Shown here: one piece after another, positions 35,354-43,290 of the stretch
Layout of the letters: each line of letters starts with the position of its first letter
How positions within the stretch are numbered: the first letter of the stretch is position 1
Made by a program: the position numbers and the translations under genes
Source: Parasegetibacter sp. NRK P23
GTDB lineage: Bacteria > Bacteroidota > Bacteroidia > Chitinophagales > Chitinophagaceae
Direction: 5' to 3'
NCBI RefSeq assembly: GCF_023721715.1
Contig: NZ_JAMDLG010000001.1
Location: 1 to 64,000 of the forward strand
Length of the DNA: 64,000 bases
Notes under the pieces: generated by a model
Told to the model about the DNA's origin: nothing
Database searches by the model: none
What the model saw: the letters and a program-made list of their open reading frames with translations, nothing else

Positions 35354-36598
35354 ATGAAAGCAACAATCATCGGCGGAGGCATTATCGGCCTCTGCTCCGC
35401 ATATTATCTCAGGAAAGATGGGTGGGACGTTACCATCGTAGATAAAACCGATCTTTCCGACAACTGTTCCTACGGAAACCTCGGCATGATCGTTCCCAGT
35501 CATTTCGTGCCGCTGGCGGCGCCGGGCATCGTTTCGCAGGGCATCCGCTGGATGTTCAACGCGAAAAGTCCGTTCTACGTGAAACCCTCGCTCAGTATGA
35601 ACCTGATTTCGTGGGGACTCAAATTCCTGAAGAGCGCCAATGCACGCAATGTAGAATCGGCTGCTGTTCCGCTGCGCGATATCAACCTCCTCAGTAAAGG
35701 GTTGTATGAGGAACTGAAAGATTTACCCGGCTTCGATTTCTCTTTCGAGAAGAAGGGGATCATGATGTATTACAAAACGGAACACGTTGCTGAAGAAGAA
35801 ATTCACCTTGCGGAAAAGGCCCGCTCCATGGGCCTGGATGCCGTTGCCCTCAGCCGGGAAGAAGTGAAGGCGCTGGAACCACAGATGGATCCGGATGTAT
35901 TGGGCGCGGTACACTACAAATGCGATGCGCATATTTATCCCAACGCGCTGAACAGGCAACTGGTGCAATGGCTCCGTGAAAGCGGGGTGAAGTTTGTAAC
36001 AGGAACGGATATCCGTAAAATTGTAGTGGAAGGAACTTTTGTGAAGAAGGTGATTACGGCGAAAGAAGAGATTGCCACGGATGTGCTGGTGGCGGCGGCC
36101 GGTTCCTGGCTGCCTGAAATCACCCGCATGGTAGGCGTTTCCATCCCGCTGATGCCTGGCAAAGGTTATTCATTTACGTTAGCGTCTCCTGAAAAAGTAT
36201 TGAACATCCCTGCGATATTATGTGAAGCCCGCGTGGCCATTACACCTATGGGCGGCAGAATGCGTTACGGCGGCACCATGGAACTGGGCGCGGTGAACAA
36301 CAAGGTGAACATGACGCGCGTGCAGGGCATTGTAGAATCGGTACCCGATTATTTCCCCGGACTGGAACTGGAGATGCCCGCTGAAAAAGATGTCTGGCAC
36401 GGCTTCAGGCCCTGTTCTCCTGATGGTATCCCCTATATCGGAGCGTCGCAGAAAGTTTCCAACCTGCTGATCGCCGGTGGACACGCGATGATGGGATTAA
36501 GTCTCGGACCCGCCACAGGCAAACTGATCGCTGAACTGGCCGGCCACAAGACCACCAGTATTTCCGTTGCGGCATTTGATCCGGAGCGCTTTAGCTGA
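35354..36598 (+). CDS. FAD-dependent D-amino-acid dehydrogenase, probable cis-4-hydroxy-D-proline dehydrogenase
   Basis: A 414-residue DAO-family flavoprotein. The N-terminal dinucleotide motif is IIGGGIIGLCSAYYL with the acidic end VDK. Later conserved stretches are NLGMIVPSHFVPLAAPG, YHIYPNALN-like HIYPNALNRQLVQWL, MPGKGYSFTL and the C-terminal WHGFRPCSPDGIPYIG with GHAMMGLSLGPATGKLIAEL, all typical of DadA-like enzymes. In this operon the expected reaction is oxidation of cis-4-hydroxy-D-proline to 1-pyrroline-4-hydroxy-2-carboxylate, passing electrons to the respiratory chain. The exact substrate is inferred from the epimerase and deaminase neighbours. Confidence 0.9.
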   Translation: MKATIIGGGIIGLCSAYYLRKDGWDVTIVDKTDLSDNCSYGNLGMIVPSHFVPLAAPGIVSQGIRWMFNAKSPFYVKPSLSMNLISWGLKFLKSANARNVESAAVPLRDINLLSKGLYEELKDLPGFDFSFEKKGIMMYYKTEHVAEEEIHLAEKARSMGLDAVALSREEVKALEPQMDPDVLGAVHYKCDAHIYPNALNRQLVQWLRESGVKFVTGTDIRKIVVEGTFVKKVITAKEEIATDVLVAAAGSWLPEITRMVGVSIPLMPGKGYSFTLASPEKVLNIPAILCEARVAITPMGGRMRYGGTMELGAVNNKVNMTRVQGIVESVPDYFPGLELEMPAEKDVWHGFRPCSPDGIPYIGASQKVSNLLIAGGHAMMGLSLGPATGKLIAELAGHKTTSISVAAFDPERFS

Positions 36599-36614
36599 AA
36601 ATAAAACAACTGCT

Positions 36615-38330
36615 ATGATAAAACGTTTTGCCATTGCCACATGGCTGGTCGTCTCAGGTTTGCCGGCAGCTACTTTCGCCCAAACCGTTAAAGATTATGT
36701 GCCCTGCCAGGTGATGCCCGATATCCTGAACAAATTCCGTGTGGACGAAAACACGCTTTCCCGTTTTTATACCGTGGAAGGCTCTCCCGAACGCATTGCA
36801 CGGATGGAGCAATTGTACAACGATTATGGAAAGCAACTGGCGACCGTAAAATTCTCGGCGTTACCGCAGGAATGTAAGGTGGACTATATTCTCTTCAAAA
36901 GGGACCTCGCCGAAAGGATGCGCCTGCTAGCGATCGATAAGAAAGAGATCGCCGGTATCGCTCAATGGTTCAGCTTTACAGCGCCCATCTACGACCTGGA
37001 AAAAGGACGCAGAAGAGGTGCTTCCGTCAGCGGTGAAAAGATTGCCGCCGATTTCGCGAAAGTAGAAAAGCAGGTGAAGGATCTGGATGAAAAACTGAAG
37101 CAGACCAAGAACATTGGCGTATTGGAAATCCGTCGCGCGGAATCTATGATCCAGGGTGTGAAACGTGCCTTGTGGAGCGTAAACGAATTCTACAACGGCT
37201 ATGATCCGATGTACACCTGGTGGGTGCCTAAAACCTACGAAAAGCTGAACGACGCGCTTACAGGGTATGGCCGTACCTGGCAATCCAAAATGAACAACGA
37301 CGCGTTGCAGCAGGACAAAAGCGGCATCGTGGGCAAACCAATCGGGAAAGAAGAAATCGAAAAGCAACTCGCTTATGAAATGATGCCTTACACCGCGGAA
37401 GAACTGATTGAAGTGGCCAACAAGGAATTCGCGTGGTGCGACAAAGAAATGCTGAAGGCTTCCGCTGAACTCGGCTTTGGCAACAACTGGAAAGCGGCCC
37501 TGGAAAAAGTAAAAGAATCCTACGTACCGGCCGGCAAACAGCCCGAACTCATCCTCCGGCTCTACAACGAATCTGTCGACTTCATCAAGAAAAAAGACCT
37601 GATCACCTTACCCCCGCTGGCCGAAGAAACCTGGGGTATGATCATGATGACGCCCGAACGTCAATTGGTGAACCCGTTCTTTACCGGTGGCCGTGAAATC
37701 AGTATCTCTTACCCCACCAATACCATGAGTTACGACGACCGCCTCATGAGTATGCGCGGCAACAACCCGCATTTCTCCCGTGCCACCGTGCACCACGAAC
37801 TGCTGGCGGGGCACAACCTCCAGTATTTCATGAACAGCCGTTACCGCAACTACCGTAACTTCCAAACCCCGTTCTGGACGGAAGGCTGGGCGTTGTACTG
37901 GGAATTTCTGCTCTGGGAACAGGGCTTCCCGCAAGGCCCCGAGGACCGCATCGGCATGTTGTTCTGGCGCATGCACCGTTGCGCGCGCATCATCTTCTCC
38001 CTGAACTACCACCTCGGTAAATGGACGCCGCAACAATGCATCGACTTCCTTGTGGACAGGGTAGGGCATGAACGCGCCAATGCCGAAGGCGAAGTGCGCC
38101 GTTCCTTTGTTGGCGGCTACAGCCCCTTGTACCAACTCGCGTACATGATGGGTGGCCTGCAGTTTTTCGCCCTGAAAAAAGAACTCGTTGATACGAAGAA
38201 ACTATCCCATAAAGATTTTCACGACGCCATCATCTCCCTCAACGCCATGCCGGTTGAAATGATCCGTGCCATCCTCACCAACCAGCCCCTGAAAGAGGAC
38301 CACAAAAGCGCCTGGAGATTCTATAAGTAA
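36615..38330 (+). CDS. DUF885 secreted putative metallopeptidase
   Basis: A 571-residue protein with signal peptide MIKRFAIATWLVVSGLPAATFAQ when started at the ATG at 36615; the frame is open upstream into the previous gene. The DUF885 core contains HHELLAGHNLQYF (His394, Glu395, His400), resembling a zinc-metalloprotease HExxxGH arrangement, and FWTEGWALYWEFLLWE, likely carrying the third ligand. Members are predicted peptidases of unknown specificity. It lies 16 bp after the D-hydroxyproline dehydrogenase gene and is followed by a terminator, so it is the fifth gene of the hydroxyproline operon. A role in releasing Pro/Hyp peptides is a reasonable guess. Confidence 0.88.
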   Translation: MIKRFAIATWLVVSGLPAATFAQTVKDYVPCQVMPDILNKFRVDENTLSRFYTVEGSPERIARMEQLYNDYGKQLATVKFSALPQECKVDYILFKRDLAERMRLLAIDKKEIAGIAQWFSFTAPIYDLEKGRRRGASVSGEKIAADFAKVEKQVKDLDEKLKQTKNIGVLEIRRAESMIQGVKRALWSVNEFYNGYDPMYTWWVPKTYEKLNDALTGYGRTWQSKMNNDALQQDKSGIVGKPIGKEEIEKQLAYEMMPYTAEELIEVANKEFAWCDKEMLKASAELGFGNNWKAALEKVKESYVPAGKQPELILRLYNESVDFIKKKDLITLPPLAEETWGMIMMTPERQLVNPFFTGGREISISYPTNTMSYDDRLMSMRGNNPHFSRATVHHELLAGHNLQYFMNSRYRNYRNFQTPFWTEGWALYWEFLLWEQGFPQGPEDRIGMLFWRMHRCARIIFSLNYHLGKWTPQQCIDFLVDRVGHERANAEGEVRRSFVGGYSPLYQLAYMMGGLQFFALKKELVDTKKLSHKDFHDAIISLNAMPVEMIRAILTNQPLKEDHKSAWRFYK

Positions 38331-38665
38331 TGTAGTCTGCTGTGTAATAAAAAGAAAGGCGCACCAGTAATGATGCGCCTTCTTTAATTAGTTATCCCGA
38401 ACTATACTCAAGCAGGTATTCTCCTTCAATAAATCTCTTTCTAACCTGGCTCTACCTCTCTAAATACCAACGTTCCAAACGTTGCGTCTTTGCGTCGTTG
38501 CGAGAGATTATTTTTTTCTCGCAATTGCTTTGTGCTTCGCACTGCGCAACGCAAAGGAGCAAAGACGCAAGGAGCTGTTGTTGGGCAAAATGCTAAAAAA
38601 ATAATGCTTTAATAAAAGGAGCAAGGCCTTGCGTCCTTGCTCCTTCGCGTCTTCGCGTGAAACCA
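38331..38665. repeat. Intergenic repeat cluster between convergent genes
   Basis: A 335-bp non-coding gap. After the terminator it holds TTGCGTCTTTGC (38482-38493) inverted at 38559-38570, an inner TTGCGAGA/TCTCGCAA pair around 38498-38524, and GGAGCAAGG/CCTTGCTCC (38618-38626, 38635-38643). The GCGTCTTTGCG wording is repeated many times, as in Bacteroidota interspersed repeats. It probably ends transcription from both sides. Confidence 0.7.
38351..38385 (+). terminator. Rho-independent terminator of the hydroxyproline operon
   Basis: The stem AAAGAAAGGCGCA / TGCGCCTTCTTT has a 10-nt loop and one bulged A, followed by AATTAGTT. It begins 20 bp after the DUF885 stop codon. Confidence 0.75.
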
Positions 38666-41548
38666 CTACCTTCCTTTCCGCCCAACACCACCCTCCACTT
38701 CTCTCACCAGCACTGTCCCATCTGCAAACACTATATTCAGCTTGTATTTCCCGGGAGGAAGCACGTACCTGTTTTCATCGTAGTTGCCCTGCTTTTTCCA
38801 CTGCTCATGCAATGCTTCCTGAACTGATGTAGCAATGGCAAGCGGCACTTCCGCTATATTGATACCGCTTACCGCCGTATCTTTTACCTGCATCAGTTCT
38901 TTCCCATCCGCAGCAATCAATGTAATGCTGATCGGCCCTGGTTCTTTAGTAAAAAATGCCACTGCGGGCAACTGGTCGTTGGAGGGGGCGCTGAACCGCC
39001 TTCTGCCCCGTGGCGCGGCTACAGGTGCCTGTTTGGCTTCCAGCATAAAAGGTTTGCCTTCGATTTTCTCCGCTGTAAGTTGCTGTATATATGCAATATC
39101 CCCGGTGTAAATGGAACGGCCATGTGTAGCCACTACTATGGCTTTGTCGCGTTGTTGCAAGGCGATATCATGCACGGGAACGCGGGGCATGCCGTTGTCC
39201 CAGGGGTGGAATGATTGTCCTTTGTTGAACGAAACATACAATCCGTTGTCTGTTCCTACGTACAATACATTTTCGTTGACGGAATCTTCGCGTACTACGT
39301 TAAGGGGTTCCAGCGGAAGCTCTTTTCCCAGGCGCGTCCAGTTTTTACCGAAATCTTCACTTACATAGAGATAGGGTTCGAAATGATCATAACGATACCC
39401 GTTTAATGTGGCGTACACACGTCCTTCCTGGTGCGCGGAAGCCTGTACCCTTGATACCCAGAGGCGTTGGGGTAGTTTACCTGTTATGTCTGTCCAGGAG
39501 AAACCGCCATCCCTGCTTACATGAATGCGGCCATCATCTGAACCGGCGTACAGCAAACCGAATTTCATGGGCGATTCGTGGAGCGTGGTAATGGTACCGT
39601 AGGGAACATCACCTTTTACAAAACCGTGGGTAAGGTCAGGGGAGATGGCGGTCATGTTCGCGCCTTTGTTCAGCGAACGATAAACTTTATTGGCGCCGAG
39701 GTACAATACATCGGGCTGGTGCACAGACAAATGAATGGGCGTTTGCCAGTTGAAGCGCAGGGGCTTTTCCCCGAATTGATGCGAAGGTTGTATGCCCAGG
39801 TAGGGAACGGACTGGTCAAGGCTGTTGCGGTAGTAGTAGCCGAATTGGGAACCTGTATAATACGTGTTGTTGTCCCTGGGGTCTACCTGTACCTGCATGC
39901 CATCGCCGCCGCCGATGCTTTTGTAGGGATAGTTGCCGTCTGCGGTCCAGTTGTAGCTGAAGGTGTAAGTGGAGGGGCCATACCATACCCCGTTGTCCTG
40001 CATACCCCCGTATATTCTGTAAGGAATGGCATTATCGGTGGTAATGGCGTAGAATTGTCCCAGTGGAGGTGTGTTGGCTTTAAACCAGGTGGCGCCGTTG
40101 TCGTAACTGATGTTGATGCCTCCGTCGTTGCCATTGATGAAATGGTCATCGTTTTTCGGATCGAACCAGAACGCGTGGTGGTCCACGTGTACATTTTCTT
40201 TGCCAAGGTCACGGAAGGTTTTGCCGCCGTCTTCGGAACAAAGCAATGGTACGGCCACGGTCACGATCTTATCGGGATTTACGGGGGATATCCAGATCCG
40301 GGCGAACACATAACCGTAGGTGAAGAAGGCGTTGTCGATGTATTTGTCGTGTGTTTTCTTCCATGTTTTCCCGCCGTCGTTGCTGCGGAATATCTCAGCG
40401 CCGGTAACATCGGGTGAGGGATCGGTAAAGATGGATTTGTCTTCACTGATGAAATCCGTTAACGCGGTAGGGGAGATGGTGCCGTTCTTTACTTTTTCTT
40501 TCACGGAAACCGCGGTTTCATTCGGAATGCGGTAACGGCGTATAAAGGCGTCCAGTTTTTTATTGTCGAGTGTATCAAAACTTTTTTGGGTCAGCTTCAG
40601 CAAATCTTTTGGTGCGTATTCATCGACGCTGTTGCTATTGTCGCCCGTTGTTTTTCGCGGTGCCTGGTTATCCACTACACAATAAAGGATATCGGGATTC
40701 TTCGGATAAACGGCTATGCCCGTTCTTCCAACATATTTACCGTAGGGCAAACCGCTGCCGGGCGTATTCAGTTTGTTCCATGTTTTCCCGCCATCGGTAC
40801 TTTTATAGATACCGGAACCTTCACCGGATTCCACGAAATTCCAGGCTTTTCTGCCTTTCTCCCACATACAGGCGTAAACGATTTCCGGATTTACGGGATC
40901 ACTGGTAATATCGATGGCGCCTGTACTATCGTTGATGTATAGCGTTTGTTGCCATGTTTTGCCGCCGTCTTCTGTTCTGAATATGCCGCGTTCTTTGCTG
41001 TTGGTGTATAGTTTTCCGGTAACGGCCACCAACGCGGTGTTTTTGCCGCTTTGGAGTGCGATGCCGCCGATATGGTGCGATTCCGGTAAGCCGCACCAGG
41101 CCCAGGTTTTGCCGTTGTCTTCGCTTTTATAAACACCGGTGCCCGAATAAGAGGAACGTTGAGCGTTGGGTTCGCCCGTGCCCAGCCAGATGATGCGTTC
41201 TTTCCAGTTCACAGTAACATCGCCCATGAAGGTATGGGGAAGGTTATCGGAGATGGGCGTAAAACTCTGTCCGTTGTTTTTTGTATGCCATAATCCACCA
41301 CTGGCGTATGCTACATAAAATTCCACCGGATTTTCCGGGTTCACGTCAATATCCGTTACCCGGCCGCTCATGATGGTGGGGCCGACATTCTTCAATGGGA
41401 GCGCCGATACCCAGGATGAATTGGCCAATTTGCCGCGTTGCTGTTCACTTTGTGATTTTTGCGTGGCGGTGGTTGGTTTGTAAGGCGATTGTGCGGCGAT
41501 GGAACCTGTGAGCAGGAGCAGGGCCGCAGTGGAAAGGGTGATTCTCAT
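38666..41548 (-). CDS. Secreted BNR/sortilin-like beta-propeller protein
   Basis: A 960-residue exported protein (signal MRITLSTAALLLLTGSIAAQ). It has many BNR/Asp-box blades recognisable by S-x-D-x-G-x-T-W: SEDNGKTWAW, TEDGGKTWQQ, STDGGKTWNK, SNDGGKTWKK, SEDGGKTFRD, SRDGGFSWTD and SEDFGKNWTR. This is the VPS10/sortilin-like glycosyl-hydrolase-related family common in Bacteroidota. Despite that name, no catalytic activity is established for it. An insert (about 305-370) and a C-terminal beta domain (KEPGPISITLIAADGKELMQV) complete it. It lies 33 bp after the amino-acid permease on the same strand, so the two are probably co-transcribed. Confidence 0.88.
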   Translation of the reverse strand: MRITLSTAALLLLTGSIAAQSPYKPTTATQKSQSEQQRGKLANSSWVSALPLKNVGPTIMSGRVTDIDVNPENPVEFYVAYASGGLWHTKNNGQSFTPISDNLPHTFMGDVTVNWKERIIWLGTGEPNAQRSSYSGTGVYKSEDNGKTWAWCGLPESHHIGGIALQSGKNTALVAVTGKLYTNSKERGIFRTEDGGKTWQQTLYINDSTGAIDITSDPVNPEIVYACMWEKGRKAWNFVESGEGSGIYKSTDGGKTWNKLNTPGSGLPYGKYVGRTGIAVYPKNPDILYCVVDNQAPRKTTGDNSNSVDEYAPKDLLKLTQKSFDTLDNKKLDAFIRRYRIPNETAVSVKEKVKNGTISPTALTDFISEDKSIFTDPSPDVTGAEIFRSNDGGKTWKKTHDKYIDNAFFTYGYVFARIWISPVNPDKIVTVAVPLLCSEDGGKTFRDLGKENVHVDHHAFWFDPKNDDHFINGNDGGINISYDNGATWFKANTPPLGQFYAITTDNAIPYRIYGGMQDNGVWYGPSTYTFSYNWTADGNYPYKSIGGGDGMQVQVDPRDNNTYYTGSQFGYYYRNSLDQSVPYLGIQPSHQFGEKPLRFNWQTPIHLSVHQPDVLYLGANKVYRSLNKGANMTAISPDLTHGFVKGDVPYGTITTLHESPMKFGLLYAGSDDGRIHVSRDGGFSWTDITGKLPQRLWVSRVQASAHQEGRVYATLNGYRYDHFEPYLYVSEDFGKNWTRLGKELPLEPLNVVREDSVNENVLYVGTDNGLYVSFNKGQSFHPWDNGMPRVPVHDIALQQRDKAIVVATHGRSIYTGDIAYIQQLTAEKIEGKPFMLEAKQAPVAAPRGRRRFSAPSNDQLPAVAFFTKEPGPISITLIAADGKELMQVKDTAVSGINIAEVPLAIATSVQEALHEQWKKQGNYDENRYVLPPGKYKLNIVFADGTVLVREVEGGVGRKGR

Positions 41549-41581
41549 ATCTGTTAAAAGCTTGTATTGTTTAGCGTTTGG

Positions 41582-43018
41582 TTAGGATTCCGCCATTGTT
41601 TTCCGCGAGGAACGGACGAAATAATAAATAGGAATGCCGGCCAGTGTGATGATAAGTCCCGGCCAGGTATATTCCGGTTTGAAGATGATGAGCAGTATAC
41701 AAAAGCTCATGCCCATAATGATATAAATAATGGGCAACACCGGGTAGCCGAATGCCTTATAGGGTCTTTCCGCATCGGGTCTTTTCTTCCGCAGGATAAA
41801 AATGCCCGCGATGGTAAGCATATAGAATCCCACCACCACGAAGGAAATCATATCCAGCAACTGGCCATATTGCCCGCTAAGACTCCAGGCTGAAGCGAAC
41901 ACACATTGTAGCCAGAGCGCCCATGCCGGCACATTATTTTTATTGAGGGTTCCTGCTTTTTTAAAGAAGAGTCCATCCTTCGCCATGGTGTAATAAACCC
42001 TTGCGCCCGCCAGGATAAGCCCGTTGTTGCAACCAAACGTGGAGATCATGATGAGGAACGCGATCACGTAAGTGCCGAAGGACGGGAATATTTTATTCGC
42101 TGCGGCAATGGCAACACGGTCGTCGGTAGGGAAAGCGAGTTCGTTCAATGGAAGTACGTTCAGGTACATCAGGTTGGCGAGGATATAGATGATGGTAACG
42201 ATCATGGTGCCGAGCAGCAAACTCAATCCAATATTGCGTTTGGGGTTTTTCATTTCTCCGGCGATGAAAGTGACGTTGTTCCAGGAATCACTGCTAAAAA
42301 TGGAGCCTACCATGGCCGCGGCGATACCGCCCAGCAATACCGTTCCGCCGATGTTGGTCCAGCCGCCACCGGTGACAAAAGCGCCTGAGGCATCCCGCTC
42401 TATCTGGCGGGCCTGGAAAGCGTTCTGCCAGTTCTCTGCCCAAAAACTTTCTTTCACGAGCAGGAACCCGAATATGATGAGCCCGAACAAGGCCAGCAAC
42501 TTCGTGGAAGTGAATATGGTCTGGATGAATTTCCCTTCCTTCACTCCTCTTGAATTCACATAAGTAAGTAATATGATAATAGAGATGGCGACCAGTTGCC
42601 CCGCGTAAATATTAAGTGGCCCGATATTAAACAGGAAATAAGTATTACCCAGTTCGGGCACCAGGTAGGCCAGGAACTTGGAGAAAGCCACGCCTACCGC
42701 GGCGATGGTGGCCGTTTGAATAACGGCGAAAAAACTCCATCCATAAAGAAAGCCCATCAGTGGGTTGTAGGCTTCTTTCAGGTATACATATTGTCCACCC
42801 GCTTTGGGGAACATACCGCTCAGTTCACCATAACTCAGGGCGGCGGTAAGTGTCATAAAACCGGTAATCACCCATACGGCGATCAGCCAGCCCGCGCTGC
42901 CGGTGTAACGCATGATATCGGCGCTGACGATAAATATACCCGACCCGATCATGGAACCGGCCACCACCATGGTGCCGTCAAAAAGGGATAGCGTGGGCTT
43001 GAAACTGGATTGACTCAT
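41582..43018 (-). CDS. APC-family amino acid permease
   Basis: A 478-residue inner-membrane transporter with about twelve transmembrane segments. The APC substrate-binding first helix is GTMVVAGSMIGSGIFIVSADI (G-S-G-I-F; given here only in part), and helix 6-7 includes AAAMVGSIFSSDSWNNVTFIAGEMKNPKRN. It resembles the LAT/YfnA-like group. The substrate cannot be read from sequence. Divergence from the GH127 gene and proximity to the hydroxyproline operon make hydroxyproline, proline or small peptides plausible. Regulatory repeats in the shared 272-bp gap may control both sides. Confidence 0.9.
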   Translation of the reverse strand: MSQSSFKPTLSLFDGTMVVAGSMIGSGIFIVSADIMRYTGSAGWLIAVWVITGFMTLTAALSYGELSGMFPKAGGQYVYLKEAYNPLMGFLYGWSFFAVIQTATIAAVGVAFSKFLAYLVPELGNTYFLFNIGPLNIYAGQLVAISIIILLTYVNSRGVKEGKFIQTIFTSTKLLALFGLIIFGFLLVKESFWAENWQNAFQARQIERDASGAFVTGGGWTNIGGTVLLGGIAAAMVGSIFSSDSWNNVTFIAGEMKNPKRNIGLSLLLGTMIVTIIYILANLMYLNVLPLNELAFPTDDRVAIAAANKIFPSFGTYVIAFLIMISTFGCNNGLILAGARVYYTMAKDGLFFKKAGTLNKNNVPAWALWLQCVFASAWSLSGQYGQLLDMISFVVVGFYMLTIAGIFILRKKRPDAERPYKAFGYPVLPIIYIIMGMSFCILLIIFKPEYTWPGLIITLAGIPIYYFVRSSRKTMAES

Positions 43019-43090
43019 AAGTGCTTGTTGTTCAATTTTGGTTAGGGAGGAAAGTTAAAGAATATTATCGGTGCCACGTGTGATCCGCCT

Positions 43091-43130
43091 ATCCGTATTT
43101 TCACCGGTGTTGGGCAGATTTTCACTGATG
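43091..43130. promoter_or_regulatory. Paired direct repeats upstream of GH127 and permease genes
   Basis: ATTTTCACCGGTG (43097-43109) and ATTTTCACTGATG (43118-43130) are 21 bp apart, two helical turns, as AraC-type sites usually are. The wider ATCCGTATTTTCACCGGTG (43091-43109) matches 17 of 19 positions at 58050-58068, next to an araC-type gene. Confidence 0.5.
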
Positions 43131-43231
43131 AACAACCGGAGAAAAAACCTTCCTTGATTGATAAAATACTGTCAGCATCAGTTAATTCAAAAGAACCACC
43201 CCCGGGCCACTATCCCTATCTTTATAAGTGT

Positions 43232-43252
43232 ATCGATTACAGTAAATTCATT
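43232..43252 (+). promoter_or_regulatory. Shared upstream element, copy at the GH127 gene
   Basis: ATCGATTACAGTAAATTCAT followed by T, one mismatch from 34216-34236 upstream of the hydroxyproline epimerase gene. It contains TTACAGTAA, a 9-bp palindrome around a central A. Confidence 0.55.
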
Positions 43253-43290
43253 TTTCTTCCCGTTCAGTCACTTGACAAAAGCAAACCGTT

